Assembly: GCA_015832175.1 (NCBI GenBank)
Contig: WJXW01000010.1
Coordinates: 62,001-126,000 of the forward strand
DNA from: Paraphaeosphaeria minitans
Taxonomy: Eukaryota; Ascomycota; Dothideomycetes; Pleosporales; Didymosphaeriaceae
Reading direction: 5' to 3'
Length of the DNA: 64,000 bases
Below the pieces are notes generated by a model. That model searched no databases and was not told the origin of the DNA. It saw only the letters and a program-made list of their open reading frames with translations. Below, one piece after another: positions 1-12,800 of the stretch. Made by a program: the position numbers and the translations under genes. Numbering within the stretch: position 1 is the first letter of the stretch; every line of letters begins with the position of its first letter.

Positions 1-369
1 AGTAGTTATTCCTTTTATATAGTAAATAGTAAGTTCGCACCTTTTCTATACTTAAAACGTATATTAATAACTTATCCTAGGTTAATCTAGCGTCTACTCC
101 TTACTATAATAAGGGTAACTTAGATAACAGTAACAAAGAGAGCAAAGAAGAAGTTACTACTAGAGGTGTAGTAGGTAAGAATAGTAAAAATAGTAAGGAT
201 AATAAGAATAATAAGTAGTAGGGGCGTAAGCAGTACATAATTTAGTTAGATTACTTCTTAGAAGCTAGCCTATAGGCCTTAGGTAAATACCTCTAATAAG
301 CTATAAGTGCTCCCTAAGCTATAGTGTTTTATAATAATATATATTATATCTGCGTTTTATATACTTTTA
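1..369 (-). other. Gypsy-B 3' region after the chromodomain, no recognisable gene
   Basis: This lies downstream of the Gypsy-B chromodomain on the minus strand, between pol and the 3' LTR expected outside the window. It is AT-rich and stop-riddled in all frames. I recognise no domain in it. Confidence 0.5.
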
Positions 370-1930
370 TTATATCCTTTACCTCTTCTTTATATACGCA
401 GCTCTTTTCCCTTTAAAAGTTTAGACTAAGTTATTTATATCTTTAAAGTCTAACTCTAGAATCTAGGTGTCCTAAGTCTTATTATAGCCTTTCTAGTAAA
501 GTAGGTATTACTTTTACCCCTTTCTTATTTACTTAGCTAGGATTTCTTCTACTTCCTAGGCTTCTCCTCCTTTAGGTGTAACCTCTAGTAGCTAAGTGTT
601 AATATCTTCTACTCCTAGCCTTAGTTTCTATTATTTAAGAAGGGAAATATAAAACATATTATAAATGTAATAGTGTAGTAGGAGGAGTAGGTAGTATGCC
701 TACGTTCTAACTGCGTCCTATACTTAGAAGGGCCTAATAAATTTTCCTAATAGCTTCTTACTTAGTTATTAAGGTATATGTATATTCTTTATGCTAAGTA
801 GGACTAAGTCGCCTCTCTAGAATAACTCTTACTTATGCTTCTTATTATAGTACTAGCTCTAATACTTTTGCGCTAAGTATAGGTGCTCTATAAGTAATAT
901 ATGTGCGCTATGTATACGTTTTACTCTCTTAACTATATCTAGTAGCTCCCCCTCTAGCCTACTGTCTACAAGAGGCGTAGTAAGGATAGGGTGCTTACTA
1001 TATACTGTATAGAAAGGCGTTATTTTTGTTAAATTATAGATAGAGTTGTTGTATACAAATTGAGCTATTAGGAGTAGTTTAACCTAGTTTATTTATAGAG
1101 GTGTAATAAATATACAAAGGTATTGTTTAAGCATCTAATTCTAGCGCTCTAGTTGCCTATTTATTTAGGGGTAGAAAGTAGTGCTAAGCCTGCGCTTTAC
1201 CTGTAGTTAGTAGCATATTTCTGCCCAAAAAGCGGAGGTAAAGGTAGAGCCCCTATTAGATATAATACCTTTCTAAATACTAAACTTTAAGATAACCTCT
1301 TCGAAGTAGGCTTCTGCAAATTCCTTTACATCCTATGTTTTCTGTGCAGGGATATAGATAGCTATTTTAGAGAAGTAGTATATAATTACAAAAATTATAT
1401 TAAAAGCGCAGCTGCCTTAATCCTTTACTAGTAAAAATCTAGTTATAAAGTCTAGTAAGACTTCCTTAAAGATATCTTTTAGCGTTAAAAGAAGTAATAG
1501 CTAGCTATACTTACTATACCTTAGAGCTTTACTCCTTTAGTAAATAGTATAAGTCCTTACATACTTCTAAATATCTTAACCTATAAGAGACTAATAGTAG
1601 GTCCTCTTAATAGCCTTAAGTGTTCTACGTACACTAAAGTGGCCTACTATATACATATTATAGTGCTAGAATAAAATCTCTTACCTAATTACTAGTTTAT
1701 CTAGGATATATAATCTACTATTATACCTTAGGACTTCTATTTTATTAAGGCGCTATACTTACGCCTTACTACTACTTTAAGTGCTTCTTTTACGCCTTAA
1801 GCTAGTAATACGCTTAATAGCAAAGGCGTCCCTTTACTAAAGCTACTAAACTTTAGTAATAAGGTTAGACTCTTTTATTATAGGTTTACTACTAACTAGT
1901 ACTCTAGCTAGTAAGTGTGGTACGTATAGC
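370..1930 (-). pseudogene. Gypsy-B pol 3' part: integrase and chromodomain remnant
   Basis: Read on the minus strand with TAG/TAA taken as former Gln/Trp codons, the frame gives a Ty3/Gypsy integrase core. The first catalytic Asp lies in an LDFIT context. The second-Asp motif reads ISNRGS (about 1247-1265), so the Asp is now Asn. The catalytic Glu lies in LERQN. A C-terminal IN segment ending FYISLL, usually H(P)VFHVSLL in this family, is at about 640-780. It is followed by a chromodomain remnant starting EVEEILA (about 400-550). Integrase inserts element cDNA; the chromodomain of chromoviruses binds heterochromatic histone marks. Many stops and the D-to-N change make it non-functional. It joins the RT/RNase H part at 15805 across the Gypsy-A insertion. 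Confidence 0.85.
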
Positions 1931-1935
1931 ATACA

Positions 1936-2127
1936 TGTTATGGGCTAGCCTTAGAGAATGAATAGAACTGTAAGTGCCAAATGTAAAGGATGAATTCTAG
2001 GTATTAAGTCTCTATAGGGGGGTGTGCCGCTTATAAGAAGAGTTTTCCTTAGTAGGTCTACTTCTTTAGGGCAGTTCCTTTTCTTAAGATCTTTCTAAAG
2101 GCTAGGGCTATACCCTAGCCTATTATA
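1936..2127 (-). repeat. Gypsy-A 3' LTR (192 bp)
   Basis: The left LTR of Gypsy-A. It is near-identical to 15608-15799, with differences of transition type only. The ends are TGTTATGGGC and a RIP-altered form of GCCCATTACA. It is flanked on the left by the target duplication ATACA. Confidence 0.93.
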
Positions 2128-2600
2128 TAACCTAGACCTTACTTAGTTTAAAACGTCTTGTAGTTACAAGGTAAGCCTTAGAGATCTTAAAAGTATCGTG
2201 CTATAGTAAGGCAGTAGTGTAGAGGCGGCCCTAAGGCAGCCTTAGGGCGAGGGCCCTTATTAAGCAGTTTGTTTATTTACCTTATTATTATAAGGTAACA
2301 GGACAGCGCTCCTGCCTTTTCTAATATAATTATTATGTGTCTATTGCTTTAGTAGTGCGTTACTATTATAGTCTCCTTATATCTATGTTACTCTACCTTC
2401 TCTCTTCTCTTCTCTACTCTCTCTTTCCTATACTAACTCTAACCTACGCCTATTCTAACTTCTTTAACTATCTATAACTACCTCTATCCCTGTCTCCTTT
2501 TAGCCCTAATCTAGTCCCTCTCCTATTTCTACGCTATACGCCCTTATACTTTTATTAGCTTTCTAGCCCTCTTCTTTAGCGTTCTATTCACAGCCGCGAC
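2128..2600. other. Gypsy-A region between 3' LTR and antisense frame, pyrimidine-rich tract
   Basis: There is no coding signal that I recognise. A GC-richer block with near-palindromic CCTAAGG/CCTTAGG motifs lies at about 2217-2262. A strongly pyrimidine-rich tract follows at about 2385-2480. Read on plus, this resembles a leader ahead of the frame beginning near 2600. I could not find a second copy of the 2217 block, so calling it an LTR is not supported. Confidence 0.35.
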
Positions 2601-3965
2601 TAACGTTAATATTATAATAATAATAGTCTCTAAGGTAGCGCCGCCTTAGTAGATCTCTTTAGTCCTAATAGTAGTAGTAGTAATAACTTTCTAAACCTAA
2701 ACTAGCGCCTTACTAAGCCTAGCTATGCGTACACTAAAAAAGAGATTAATAACACTAAGGTAGAAGAAATTCTCTAGAGCTTTAACACGCCTACGTAGTA
2801 GCCTAAGAGTAGTAATCGCCTTTACTCTTTTATAACTTCTAAAAGGCGTATACTAGCTAATCGCCCTAACTTTATTACCCCTACCTATACTCTAAAGTAG
2901 CTTTGTATTACTAAGAGTGCAGTCCTTTAAAGAGACAGTTTAGATAAAGAGTTAGCTAACCCTAATATAGGCCTTATATATATTAAATATATTAGGCGCC
3001 TAAGGCGGCTTAGGCGCGTAGAGTAAGTCTACAGCCTTATATTCTAGGCTATTATTAATGTTTGTATAGCTATTAACTATTTTAGGGCCACTTCTATAGC
3101 GCCTACTATTACACTAAGGCCACCTACTAGTATAATTCTGCCCCCTTTGCTAATAACCTAGGCCTAAGGTAGGCTCTGCGCCTCTAGATTAAATAGGTAG
3201 AGTAAGGCTAGGTTAATAGTAATTTATATATTTATAATCCTAGAACGTATAGCACTAACCCCTAGAAGCCTATAACTAGAACGCTGCCTACCTTTATAGT
3301 AGAGTTCTACTACTTAGCCTAGTAGTATAAGTAGTACCTAAACTTAGCGCTTAAGAACTCTAGCCTAATCTAGAAACTAGACTCCCTTACTATGCCCCTA
3401 CCTTAGCGTAGTAATAGAACAGTAGTTGCCCCCCCTAGTATAGATATAGCCCTAGTAGCATCTTTACTCTAGATAACTCTAGCCTAGCGTAGCAGTAACT
3501 ATAATTAGAATCTAGTAGCGTTAGCTAATAATATAGTAGGGTAGATAAATAATATAAGAAATCACATCTAGTAATCTAAGGAGAGTATAGGCTAGCGCCT
3601 AGACAAGATAATCTAGACTTAAGTATAAACTACTAACCTACTCGCTACTATTATAGAGCAACTTAGGATAGCTCCTAGCTAACACTACTCTACCCTTCTA
3701 GTGGCCCTAGCCTAATAGTGTATATCCTTTAACCTATATTAAGAGCCTTATAGAGTAACTCTACCTAAGCCTTTATTTAGGGCTAGCTTAGTACACCCTC
3801 TTAAGTGCCGCTACTACTAGTGCGAAGAGTAATATAGTTATTATAGCCCCCTTTTATTCCTACCTAGTGTTACTTTAGTGCTGCTTTAGTTATAGCGACC
3901 CTAGGGCTAATAGCCTTTAGTAGTTTTTAGATAGATAGCGCCTCTACTAGGTTAGTAGGGGAATA
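2600..3965 (+). pseudogene. Unrecognised RIP-degraded frame, antisense to Gypsy-A pol
   Basis: On the plus strand one frame runs through most of this stretch with stops that are all TAA or TAG, explicable as former Gln/Trp. The hypothetical product is rich in Arg, Ser and Gln, with a basic stretch near 2980-3020 (IRRLRRLRR). I recognise no domain. It lies between the Gypsy-A chromodomain and 3' LTR, in the opposite orientation to pol. It could be an antisense accessory ORF of the element, the gag of a separate truncated insertion, or a chance frame: TAA/TAG interruption alone is weak evidence in RIP-mutated DNA. Confidence 0.35.
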
Positions 3966-4059
3966 AATTCTTAAATACCTATTATAGCTTTCCTTATAAT
4001 GTTTATGTGTTCTTCTCTATAGGCTAGATAAAACTATTATTATACCTATAGTTCTCCTA

Positions 4060-7000
4060 GGCGGCCTTAAAGCAGTCTAGAGCTGTAGTGTCTATAATAT
4101 TTTTAACTAGTACCTAAGTTAGTAATACCTATCTAGTCTACTTTACTAGCGCCTATTATTATTTTCCCTAGGTGTTCTTAATGTGTAGGACCTCCTCTAC
4201 TTCTTATTTACGTAAGTCTAGGTCTGCTTCTTCTAGCTCTAAGGCTAGGCCTAGCTAGGCGTTAGTCTAGGTCTAACTAGATAGGGAATCGTCTACTGCT
4301 TACTTAAAGAGGTTAATATAAATAGTCTTATAGAGATTGCTAGATAGGTCTAGTGTTACTATAAATAAGAATAGTATAGCTATTATAGTGTACTTAACTT
4401 TAAGCTAGTTAAGTTTCTTCTTTAGCTAGTTAGTTTTTATATTACATAGCGAGAACTATACTTTATCTCTAACTTAGAATTACTCTATAGGGCAGTAGGT
4501 ATAGTTTATAGCCTCTATAGTGCACTACTATCTATAGGCGATAGTAGCCTAGGCTAAAGATATCTCTTTCTTAAAGTAGTCTAGGAAGTGCTTTACCCTT
4601 CTAGTAGGGGTATAGGTAGACTCCGCTAGTAAGGAGATTCTCTTAAGGAGATTAACGTAATATCTATTTAACAAAAAGTTTAGGCTTAGGCCTATAGTAG
4701 TAGATACTCTATTATTTAATATAAGCTAGTAGGCTAGGAGGCAGTCTAGCTAGTTTGTCTATTTAAAGTTAACTATAATATAGAGGACTAAAAGTACCTC
4801 CTAGTTTGCCCTCTCTGTGCTGCTATTAGTCTAGGGGTAGTATACTATAGAGAGGAGTTATTTTATTCTAATTAATTTACACAGCGTAGTCTAGAACTTC
4901 CCTAGCTAGTCTAAGCCTCTGTCTGTAATTAGTAAGGTAGAAAAGCTATAGAACTACTACTATACGTTGTAGAAGTAGGCTGCACAGTGCTCTACTATTA
5001 TAGAAGTTATAGTTTCTAGTTATATATACTTTAATAGCCTATTAGTAATTATAAGTAGGTATTATAGTGCTACTATAGAGGCCTAAAAAAAGTTTACTAT
5101 AAAATCTATTAAGAGTTGCGCCTAGTACTAGTCTATAATTAAGAGTGGCTATAGGAGACCTTACTACTTTTACTAGTCTATATACGCTCCTGCGCAGTAG
5201 TAATTACACATAAATTAGGTAATATTTTTAGATATATTATTCTAGTAGTAGTCCTAGTAAATAATCTTAAACGTAGAGTTCTTCTTAGAATAGCCTATAA
5301 CTAGAGACTTATATGCGCGCTATATAATAGTAGTAGTAAGAGGTTTCTAAGCTAGGACCTAAAGAACTCTACGCTATAGAAGGGACCTATATATACTAAT
5401 TATGTAGTCCCTAATTTATTAGGAGGTAGTAGCTACTATAGGGAATATATAGTTACTACAGCGCACTACTTTAAGCCTAATATAGTAGGGGGGGAACTCT
5501 ACTATAGCTATGTCCTAGAGTGCCTATAGATATGTGTTAGTAAAGATCTAAGCCCTTACTAGCACTATTAAAGATCGCGTCTACACTAGGGCAGCCTAAA
5601 TAGTTCTAGGCACTATTAGTAGGGCGTTTATTTTTATTTACTAGGCTATATCCTACTTACACTAGCTTAGTGCGTTTAGTCTAGCTACTTAGGATTTAGG
5701 CTAGTAGTAGAAGTGGAAGTAAAAGGTAGAGAGTAACTCTAACTACTAGTGCTAGCGCTTGCTTAATTCTTAGATCTTTATAAAGTATTTAAGGTTCTTA
5801 TAGTCTATTAGAATTTTAAAAGGGCGCACTACTTCTATTAGCTCTAGTCTCTATACCTATAAGGCCTACATAATTATAAGTAGCTCTTTATTATAAATAG
5901 TGTAGTTCTACTAGGCTAGTGTTAGGGCTGTAGAGTAGTAGGCTATAAGGTGCTAAATCCCCTTAATACGTTAGAAAAGGTAGGCCCTAGTAGCGCCACC
6001 TAAGTAGTCCGCCTTTACTAGCGTATCGCGCTCTAGGTCCTAGAGCGCTAGGATAGGGTCCTGTATAAATATATCCTTTAGGGCCTAGAAGGCCTCTTAT
6101 TCTTTAGGGCCCTATTAAAATAGGACCCCTTTCTTAGTAAGGGTATATAAGGGTACAGCCTACTTAGAGAATTAGGGGAGAAAGTTATAATAGAAATTAG
6201 TAAAGCTAATAAAGTAGTAGACTATACGCACTATAGAGAGGGCGTCCTATTCATTAATTACTTATATTTTTACTAGATTAGGGCAAATAGCTTTGTCTAC
6301 TGTAATAAGATACCCTAGATACTTAACCTTTATTATCGCGAATTTACATTTCCCTAGGTCTACATACAGTCTAGCTTCCTATAGGAGTCCTAGCACTCGT
6401 CGCATATAGTCCTAGTGTTGGCGTAGGGGCCCTATTGTATAGATAAGGATATTATCTAGGTAAGCTGTATATATATCGCCTAGGGTATCCTTTAGAGCGC
6501 TATTAATATAGCGCTAGAATATAGTAGGTGTCCTAGTTAGTCTAAATAGAACTACTAACTACTTAAAAAGGCTAAACTAGGTATAGAATATAGTATAGTG
6601 TTCTTCCCCCTTTATAACTTATAGCTTATAAAAGGTAGCGTAGATATTTATTTTTATAAACTAAGTAGCTTAGGAGAGGGTGCGCAGTATCTCTTTAATA
6701 AGTAGAAAGGAGTATTAATCTAGCTTAGAGATTATATTAATCTCCTAATAGTTAATATATAGGCGCTATTTCCTCTTAGGCTTTAGGGCTAGAAGGACTA
6801 GAGCACTTACTAAAGAGAAGCTAGCTTATATCTAGCCCTTATTTATAAGTTTTATAAGTTAGCGCTAGAGTTCTGCTAGCTAATCTCTAAATATACTATA
6901 CAGTAGGCCCTAGGGTAGTTTTAGGAGGGAGCTGCTTAAGGTCTACTTTAAGTAAATATAGTAGTCTAACGTGCCCTAGTGCAGTAGGAGGCTAGACACC

Positions 7001-7542
7001 TTAGTCTTATTAAAGATAGTAGTATACTCTACTAGTTCTAAAGAAAGAATTCTACTATCTTTAGTAAGGCCTAGCCCTACTATATTATAGGGGGGTAGAG
7101 GTCCTGCTATATAAGGAAGCGTTATTATAAGTATCTAGGTAATATCCTAGAGTAAAGTTAGGAATACCCCTTCCTAGTCTTTATCTAGAGTATTAAAGGG
7201 TATTACGTTATCCTCCTTATCTACTAGCGTAGTAAGGAGGCCCCGCCTCTCTACTATCTAAGTGTTAAGAGCGACAAGACCCCTAGCTACGCTAATTATA
7301 ATTTTGCTACTATAGATATCTATTACTACTTTAGACTTAGCTAGCTAGGGGGCTCCTAGAATTATATTTCTAGTAGAGGTTAGGGATTATATAAGCGTAA
7401 AGGGTCTATTACTACTTAGATATATTATAAGGCACTACTACTATCTCTATAATAAGGGTCTATAATAATAACCTAGCAGCCTATTCTAGCTCCTAGGCTA
7501 GGATTATAATATACTATAGTAAAAGTAAATCTACTAGTCTAG
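4060..7542 (-). pseudogene. Gypsy-A pol: protease, RT, RNase H, integrase, chromodomain (RIP-inactivated)
   Basis: In minus-strand order: the end of a protease-type domain (NIILGAP motif, about 7340-7370); reverse transcriptase (about 6250-6950) with catalytic motif YLDNIL at 6444-6462, where the second Asp of YLDD is Asn; a thumb segment with DLGKCKFA (about 6310-6340) and YLGYLIT; RNase H (about 5700-6150) with the YNKELL motif; an integrase region (about 4450-5550); and a chromodomain at about 4090-4240 (EVEEVLHIKNT). The order is that of a Ty3/Gypsy chromovirus. RIP stops are frequent and no part could be expressed. Gag lies upstream, beyond the inserted Gypsy-1 copy 1. Confidence 0.88.
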
Positions 7543-7998
7543 TGTTAGGATCCGGCCGCGCGCGAGCAGCGGGGCACGAGCTTATTAGACCACTAGTCTA
7601 CTAGAGTTAGCTAACTAGGCAGTTAGGTAACAGGTCACAGGTCCTAAGGGTCCTAAGGACCGCACAGGCCTCGCCTATATAGGAACTCTAGGACGTGTGG
7701 GACTCGCCCGCACAGGACTCTAGGACATATGAGACTCTAGGACATATAGGACTCTAGGACATATAGGATTCTAGGATGTGTGGGACTACTTAGTATATAG
7801 GAACGCAAGAATAAGCTTCTTATACTTGTGTTTAATCTGTTTATTAATCTATTATTTAGATTCTAGTAGACTAAATTATTAACTTATTATACTTTGCAAG
7901 ATACTATTATATTAATAAGACCTTCTACCTTCTATAAGTACTTCTGCCTAAGAACTAACCTTAACCCTTTAGGACTAGCTACTCTTTTAGATTTAATA
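7543..7998 (+). repeat. Gypsy-1 copy 1 5' LTR (456 bp)
   Basis: It starts TGTTAGGATC and ends TTTAATA, formerly TTTAACA. U3 holds a tandem minisatellite of about 17-bp units (7683-7786). Preceded by the target duplication TCTAG. The 5' part is less RIP-altered than its partner, keeping several TG and CA steps. Confidence 0.95.
7683..7786 (+). repeat. 17-bp minisatellite in Gypsy-1 LTR U3
   Basis: Six or so tandem units of roughly 17 bp with consensus GACTCTAGGACATATAG. The same array is in the other Gypsy-1 LTRs at about 13946-14049, 19441-19544 and 33055-33158. It lies in the presumed U3 promoter region, so the units may be repeated factor-binding sites (inference). Confidence 0.85.
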
Positions 7999-8039
7999 TC
8001 TTAAACACCCTTAATATAAGTACTTTATAAACTCTTACC

Positions 8040-9890
8040 TCTTCTACAGCTTTAGGTGCCGCTAAAATTACTCCTATAAAGGATAGTAGTAAGGCGCATA
8101 AACCTAATCTCTACTTTAGTAAATAATCTTAAACTAACGTCTAGATTCTCTAGTTAGACCTTTACTTCTTTAACTTAGACAAACCCCTTAAAGATAAAAA
8201 GAAGGTTATCTTCGCAGTAATATATATGCAAGGAGATACAGGATTATAGATCTATCTCTACCTTAAAAAGTACCTAGGAATAGAATATAATAATAATAAT
8301 AATAATTACGTAAACGAGTATACTAATGCAGTTAATATTATTAAGGATTATAATAACTTTAAGAAATGCCTTAAATAACTCTTTAGGATCGCTAATAAGG
8401 ACTCTATTGCGAAAGCAAAGATTTAGACTATAACTTAGAAATAATTAGTAGCTAAGTATATAGCTAAGTTTCGCAGATACGCTGTGCAACTTAACTAGAA
8501 CAATAAATCTCTTTAGGATATGTACAAATAAGGACTTAAACAGAAACTACGTAAGAAACTTTTACGTAGTAGTATATAAATTACTAACCTTAAAGAACTA
8601 TATAAAGAAACTATTAGAATTAAGTAAGAGTGGTTTTTACTACAACAGGAGCTCTACTAAAACCCTAGGGCGATAAGCTTTAGACAACTAGTAAAAGTAG
8701 TTTATAAGAACCCTGTTAGAATTATCTAAAAGTAACAGCTAAGGAACTACTAGAGATACAAACTAATAGAAGATGTCTAGTTTAACTACTTAGGCAAAGG
8801 AAAAAGAGGAAAAATAGGCCCTAAGTAGCCTAACAAACGCGTTTCTAATAGAAGTTAATAACTAATAACTAAGACCTATAAATGCTTTACATGTAGTAAA
8901 CTAGACTACATAGCTAGGAACTGTAGATTAAAGAACAAAGTCTATTAAACTAAGTTAAATATACTAACTATTAAAAACTAAGAATCTAATAAGGAATAGT
9001 AAGTTGTTACAACGCCATTTAGTTACTAACACGTCACACTAGAGCAAAGTAAGCGATTAGATTTACCTAACTTATAACTATATAAAGATCTAGAAGACAA
9101 CTCTAACGTATACTACAACGTAGAAGATGTAGAAGAGATACTAAGATCTTCTACTCCTTACCTACAAAGTAGGTAGGAAGAAGACAACCTTATGTCACCT
9201 AAGTATAAACTAAATATTTAGGACTACATAGAACCCTACTAGGCACCAAAAGGAATACAACCCTATAATAATAAGAAGTTAGACTACGTACTAAAGTACT
9301 ATCTAGACTACTAAAATCCTACACACTAATTCTGTATGTGGACGTATTACAAAGAACTAACATGCATATAATATAAGGTAGAGAAAGAAGAGAATAAGAA
9401 ATAACCTAAAAGGAAACTGCGCTATAGATAGATATAGATAGACTACCCTATTATAGCTTGCGATAAACACCTCTAGGATAAATAATAAGTAAAATACTTT
9501 CCTTACCTTACGCTAAAGGGCAACAAATACTATAATATATTTATTAATAGAGACTGTATATAACTGTACTAGTATACGTGTCTAAACTAAGACTACAAAT
9601 ACTACTATATAGCCAAACGTTTAGACAGCTTTGCGAACTGCCCTACATAAGAAGTAATAATAGAGCTACTAATTTAACTAGTATATAAGAATAGTAAAGA
9701 CCGCAGGAGAAAAAACAGAAGAACATCCTTATAGGAAGAAGAAGAAGACAATCTACATAAGCCACGTATTTAAGAATAATAATAGAAGCAGATGCTTAGA
9801 AACGCATACTAGGCACTAGAACTTAACTATAACCTACATAAACAGATGTCTTTTTTAGGCCTAAACTTAGATAAGAAAACACCTTTATTA
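8040..9890 (+). pseudogene. Gypsy-1 copy 1 gag with zinc knuckle (RIP-inactivated)
   Basis: The frame follows the 5' LTR by about 40 bp. After an N-terminal capsid-like region it contains a CCHC zinc knuckle at about 8880-8925 (CFTCSKL, then Y in the His position, then IARNC). This is the nucleic-acid-binding motif of retrotransposon Gag. The part after the knuckle is long, acidic and Tyr-rich (about 8950-9890), and I recognise no domain in it. TAA/TAG stops are dense. Copies 2 (about 19795-21640) and 3 (43725-44577, truncated) match closely with transition differences. In copy 2 the knuckle keeps the His (GHIAK) but the last Cys reads Tyr. Confidence 0.88.
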
Positions 9891-9899
9891 AATTAAATG

Positions 9900-12800
9900 C
9901 CATAGTAAGCATAGTATTAGTTAAGCTACTAGTATAGCTTAAAAGAATATAGGCTTAAGCTTTTATAGACTTAGGAGTAGGAAAGAACTTTATATCTTAT
10001 TAGATAGTAAGACAAGCAGGACTTATAATATTAAAGAAAGAAGTACCCTATATTATCTATATCGCGAATAGATCCCTAATGCCTAAGACACCTTAAATAT
10101 ACTAGAAGGTCACTACTATAATAATAGTCTAAGGACATAGAGAGGAACTTACCTTAGATATCTTACTAGGATCTAAGTATAAGTTAGTCTTAGGATTATC
10201 TTAGTTAATAATACACAACCTATAGATTAACTAGGGTACGAAGAAAATATTGTTTAAACGCTATAATTATATATTATAAGCAAAGCCTACACATTAACTA
10301 AAAATAATAGTAGATAAGGGAGTTATTAACAATATAATGCTGTAACAGATAGTTAAAAAACAGAAGCACACCTTAGTAGACGCTAGTAGGAACCACTAGG
10401 TTAAGAAGCGCGAGAAGGAGGACAATAGTATACCCCTTACCTTACTAAGAGAGTACAGGAAATAGACACATATATTCACAGAAAAAGAAGGAAAAGTAAA
10501 CCTACTAGAACATTAACCCTAGGTTCTTACAATAGACCTAGAAGAAGGGAAGACGCCACCCTTTAGACTACTATACAGCAAGACAGGAGAAGAACTCCTT
10601 AAAAAACGTGATTTTATTAAGACAAACCTTAAGAAAGGATATATATAACTATTAAAGTCACTAGCAGTAAGCCCTTTTATATTTGTTAAGAAAAAGGATA
10701 GATTAGACAGACTATACGTTAACTACTAATAACTTAATAATATAATAATAAAGAACTAATATCCACTACTAAACATTGTAGAGTTACGAGATTAACTATC
10801 TTAAGCTAAGATATTTATAATAATAGATCTAAGAGACAGTTACTACCTTATACGAATTAAAAAGGGTAAAGAATAAAAAACAGCGTTTTAATCACGCTAC
10901 AGACTATTTAAGTATAAGGTTATGCTATTTAGACTTATAAATATACTAGCAGCTTTTATAGCACTTATTAACAACATACTCTGTAAACATCTAAACATAT
11001 TTGTTATCACGTATATAGATAATATCCTTGTCTTTTCTAAAAACGAATCGGACCACACTAAGTATATACAGATAGTGCTAGAAGCACTAGACAAAGTATA
11101 CCTTCGTATTAAACTTAAGAAATGTAAGTTTAACGTTAAATAACTTAAATTCCTAGGACATATTATTACTATGGAAGGAATTAAGATGGCACTAAGTAAA
11201 GTCGAATATATTAAGAACTAGCTAATAGTAAAGACAGCTAAGAATATCTAAGAATTCTTAGGATTCTATAGATTTAATTAACAATTTATCTAAAATTACG
11301 TAAAGGTTACAATACCTTTAATAAATCTTATAAAGAAGGACGTACCCTTTAAATGGATAGACAAGTGTAGAATGTTATTCTAACTCCTTAAAATAGCATG
11401 TATTATAGAACCTATCTTTATTTATTTTAGAAGCGATAAACCACTGCGCTTTAAAACAGACGCTAGTAATCTTACGCTAGGCGCCTACGCTAAATAAGAA
11501 CGTAACAGTAAATAGCACCTAATTGCCTATTACTTATGCAAATTTAATAACGCTAAAACACAATATAACGTACACAACAAAGAACTCTACGCTATTGTTA
11601 AAGCCTTAAAGCACTAGAGGATTTATACACTTAGTTACTTAACGCTAGAAATCTACATAGATTATAAGAACCTTCTAAGGTTTACAATAATAAAAGAACT
11701 TACGCTATAATAACAAAAATAGTTGTAAACTACTAGGCAGTATAAGTTTAAAATTATCTATATAGCTAGAAAAGAAAATGGCAGAGCAGACGCTCTTAGC
11801 TAACAAAGTAATCTAGTAGGAGAAAAGGTAAAAACTTTCTCTATAATCTTTCGCAAAGCCAAAGATGGATCTCTAGAGCTAATAGTAGAACTAAATTAAC
11901 TTTTAGTAATTCACTAAGAAGTTCTAGAACATCTATAGACTAAGATTATCCAACAATACCACAATAACCCTATGTACGGACACCTAGGCATTATAAAGAC
12001 AATAGAACTTATCTAAAGAAATTACACCTTTAAAGGAATTAAGGAAGCTATAATAACTTACATCTACAAATGTGCAGAATACTAGAGAAATAAACATAGT
12101 ATATATTTTAAATATAGAGAAATGCAAGCAATTAGAATACTAACAGCACTATAGAAAGATATTGCTATAGATTTTGTTATAGGAATTCTAAACTCTAAGG
12201 ATCTAACAACAGGAATTAAATACAACAGTATACTAGTAATAGTCTACTAACTAACTAAGTATGTTAAGCTCATTCTATGCCTTAAAAAAATAATAGCAAA
12301 AGAACTCGCTTTTCTTATTCTAGACTAACTAATTAGACACCACAGAATCCTAAAAATAATTATTAGCGACAGAGACAAGCTCTTTACGTTAAATTATTAG
12401 ATAACGCTTATAGCACTACTTAGAACAAAACAAAAACTATTAATAGCTTACTATCTATAAACAGACAGATAGATAGAACGTATAAACTAAACTATAGAAA
12501 CGTACCTACGCATCTACTATAATAGTTAGAAGAATAACTAGATTTTATTACTACCTATAGCACAGTTAGCCTATAATAACAAAGTATTAGCAGCATTAGG
12601 ACATACACCATTCTATATAAACTATAGAAGACACCTATATCTCTTTAACCAATAATTTCCTACGACAATTAAAGCAAAAGAAGCTATAGATATAGCAGAA
12701 AATATAAAGAAAATACACTAATAACTCTAAGAAAATCTTAAGAAAGCTTAGTAGCAATTAATTTTATATTAAAATAGAAAACAAAAAATGGCACCTTAGC

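Noticed and set aside
2217..2262. GC-rich start of another LTR (TGTAGAGGCGGCC)
   Set aside because: No second copy or target duplication was found in the window, so it stays part of the unexplained Gypsy-A region.
10897..11094. Open minus-strand frame of 65 codons
   Set aside because: Shadow of the reverse transcriptase reading frame on plus.
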